From the NCBI GenBank assembly GCA_009885955.1, contig VFJS01000067.1:1-52241 (forward strand): a stretch of DNA of 52,241 bases, given 5' to 3'. The translations under genes were made by a program, and so were the position numbers. Source of the DNA: Spirochaetia bacterium (GTDB taxonomy: Bacteria; Spirochaetota; UBA4802; UBA5550). Below, one piece after another: positions 51,930 through 52,241 of the stretch (position 1 is the first letter of the stretch; every line of letters starts with the position of its first letter). The notes under the pieces were generated by a model. It saw nothing but the letters and a program-made list of their open reading frames with translations, did no database searches and had not been told where the DNA came from.

Positions 51930-52136
51930 TAACTACTCAGCCAAAAAATAGGAAAAAAATTGCTCACGGATTAGCACGGATAAACGCTGATAATAATGAG
52001 ATAAAAATAAAAATTTATTACTGCATTAAAAAAATAAACCTATAATGAGAATAAGTTTCTAATAATGATATTAAAAAAATCCGTGAATATCCGCGTAAAT
52101 CCGTGAGCTATTATTTATAGCTGAGTAGTTACTACT
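51930..52136 (-). repeat. Palindromic CACGGAT-family element, copy C
   Basis: Both ends are well preserved: GTAACTACTCAGC at the left and its complement GCTGAGTAGTTAC at the right. Inside them are GCTCACGGATTAGCACGGAT (20 nt) and ATCCGCGTAAATCCGTGAGC (20 nt). It is inverted relative to copies A and B. This is the copy that best shows the terminal inverted repeats of ~50-60 bases. Confidence 0.85.
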
Positions 52137-52241
52137 TGAGAGTACCGAGTTTAGTTAGTACTTTTAACTCTTGTTTTTGTCAATTTGTATTTTAAGAATC
52201 GATAATTCGATGCTCAAGTCGATCCATTGCTCTACCAATCG

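Noticed and set aside
7811-52136. CRISPR array from the spaced CACGGAT repeats
   Set aside because: The repeats are inverted pairs at the ends of three distant elements, not regularly spaced direct repeats.
52219-52241. tRNA-like sequence at the right edge (complement GGTAGAGCAATGG)
   Set aside because: It resembles a D-arm, but what follows has no anticodon stem or T-arm, and the window ends inside it.

Overview
The window looks like a chromosomal segment of a free-living, motile spirochaete (Spirochaetota). The clearest marker is a homologue of CfpA (20989-22944), the cytoplasmic filament protein known from Treponema and relatives. It is supported by a flagellar rod/ring cluster flgG-flgA-flgH-flgI-flgJ (33284-36615) and by many chemotaxis and receiver-domain genes. 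The flgH and flgI genes (L and P rings) are reported for Leptospira but not for Treponema or Borrelia, so a deep-branching or Leptospira-side lineage is plausible; this placement is inference. Base composition is AT-rich, especially between genes.

Layout. 1-154 is the 3' end of a group II intron (domains V and VI). It abuts the first of three copies of a ~70-bp repeat that bracket an ankyrin/esterase fusion gene and a small lipoprotein gene (327-3596). 3801-7744 is a minus-strand operon: a soluble histidine kinase, a NarL-type regulator, and a CoA-transferase fused to a GNAT acetyltransferase. 8098-8766 is a YedK/HMCES-type DNA-protein crosslink enzyme. 9234-14228 carries two multihaem c-type cytochrome genes rich in CX4CH and CX2CH motifs; the first is broken by a one-base frameshift. 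14474-19422 holds an MgtC-like membrane protein, a soluble chemotaxis-type transducer and a PatZ-like acyl-CoA synthetase/GNAT protein. 19534-26781 holds a VWA protein, cfpA, an unknown gene and a PPDK-like gene whose ATP side is eroded. 26833-33027 holds a zinc-ribbon/HEAT protein, a lone receiver, pgk, tatC and an acyl-CoA synthetase.

After the flagellar cluster come an adenylate cyclase, htpX, a small lipoprotein, an aldo/keto reductase with two 4Fe-4S motifs, a HEAT-like lipoprotein, a glutaredoxin and a DUF6892-like/TPR protein. A second kinase/NarL pair (43977-46073), paralogous to the first, is divergent from a membrane-bound beta-carbonic anhydrase. A barrel-like envelope protein and a chemotaxis cluster (MCP, helical 73-mer, CheY, CheW, receiver) close the window.

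Working together: two cytosolic sensor kinase pairs, two GNAT-fused acyl-CoA proteins, at least one cyclic-nucleotide enzyme and two transducers point to heavy intracellular signalling tied to acetyl-CoA metabolism. The cytochromes suggest envelope or extracellular electron transfer. Small palindromic elements are common: three copies of a ~200-bp family built on CACGGAT boxes, plus single copies of two other families.
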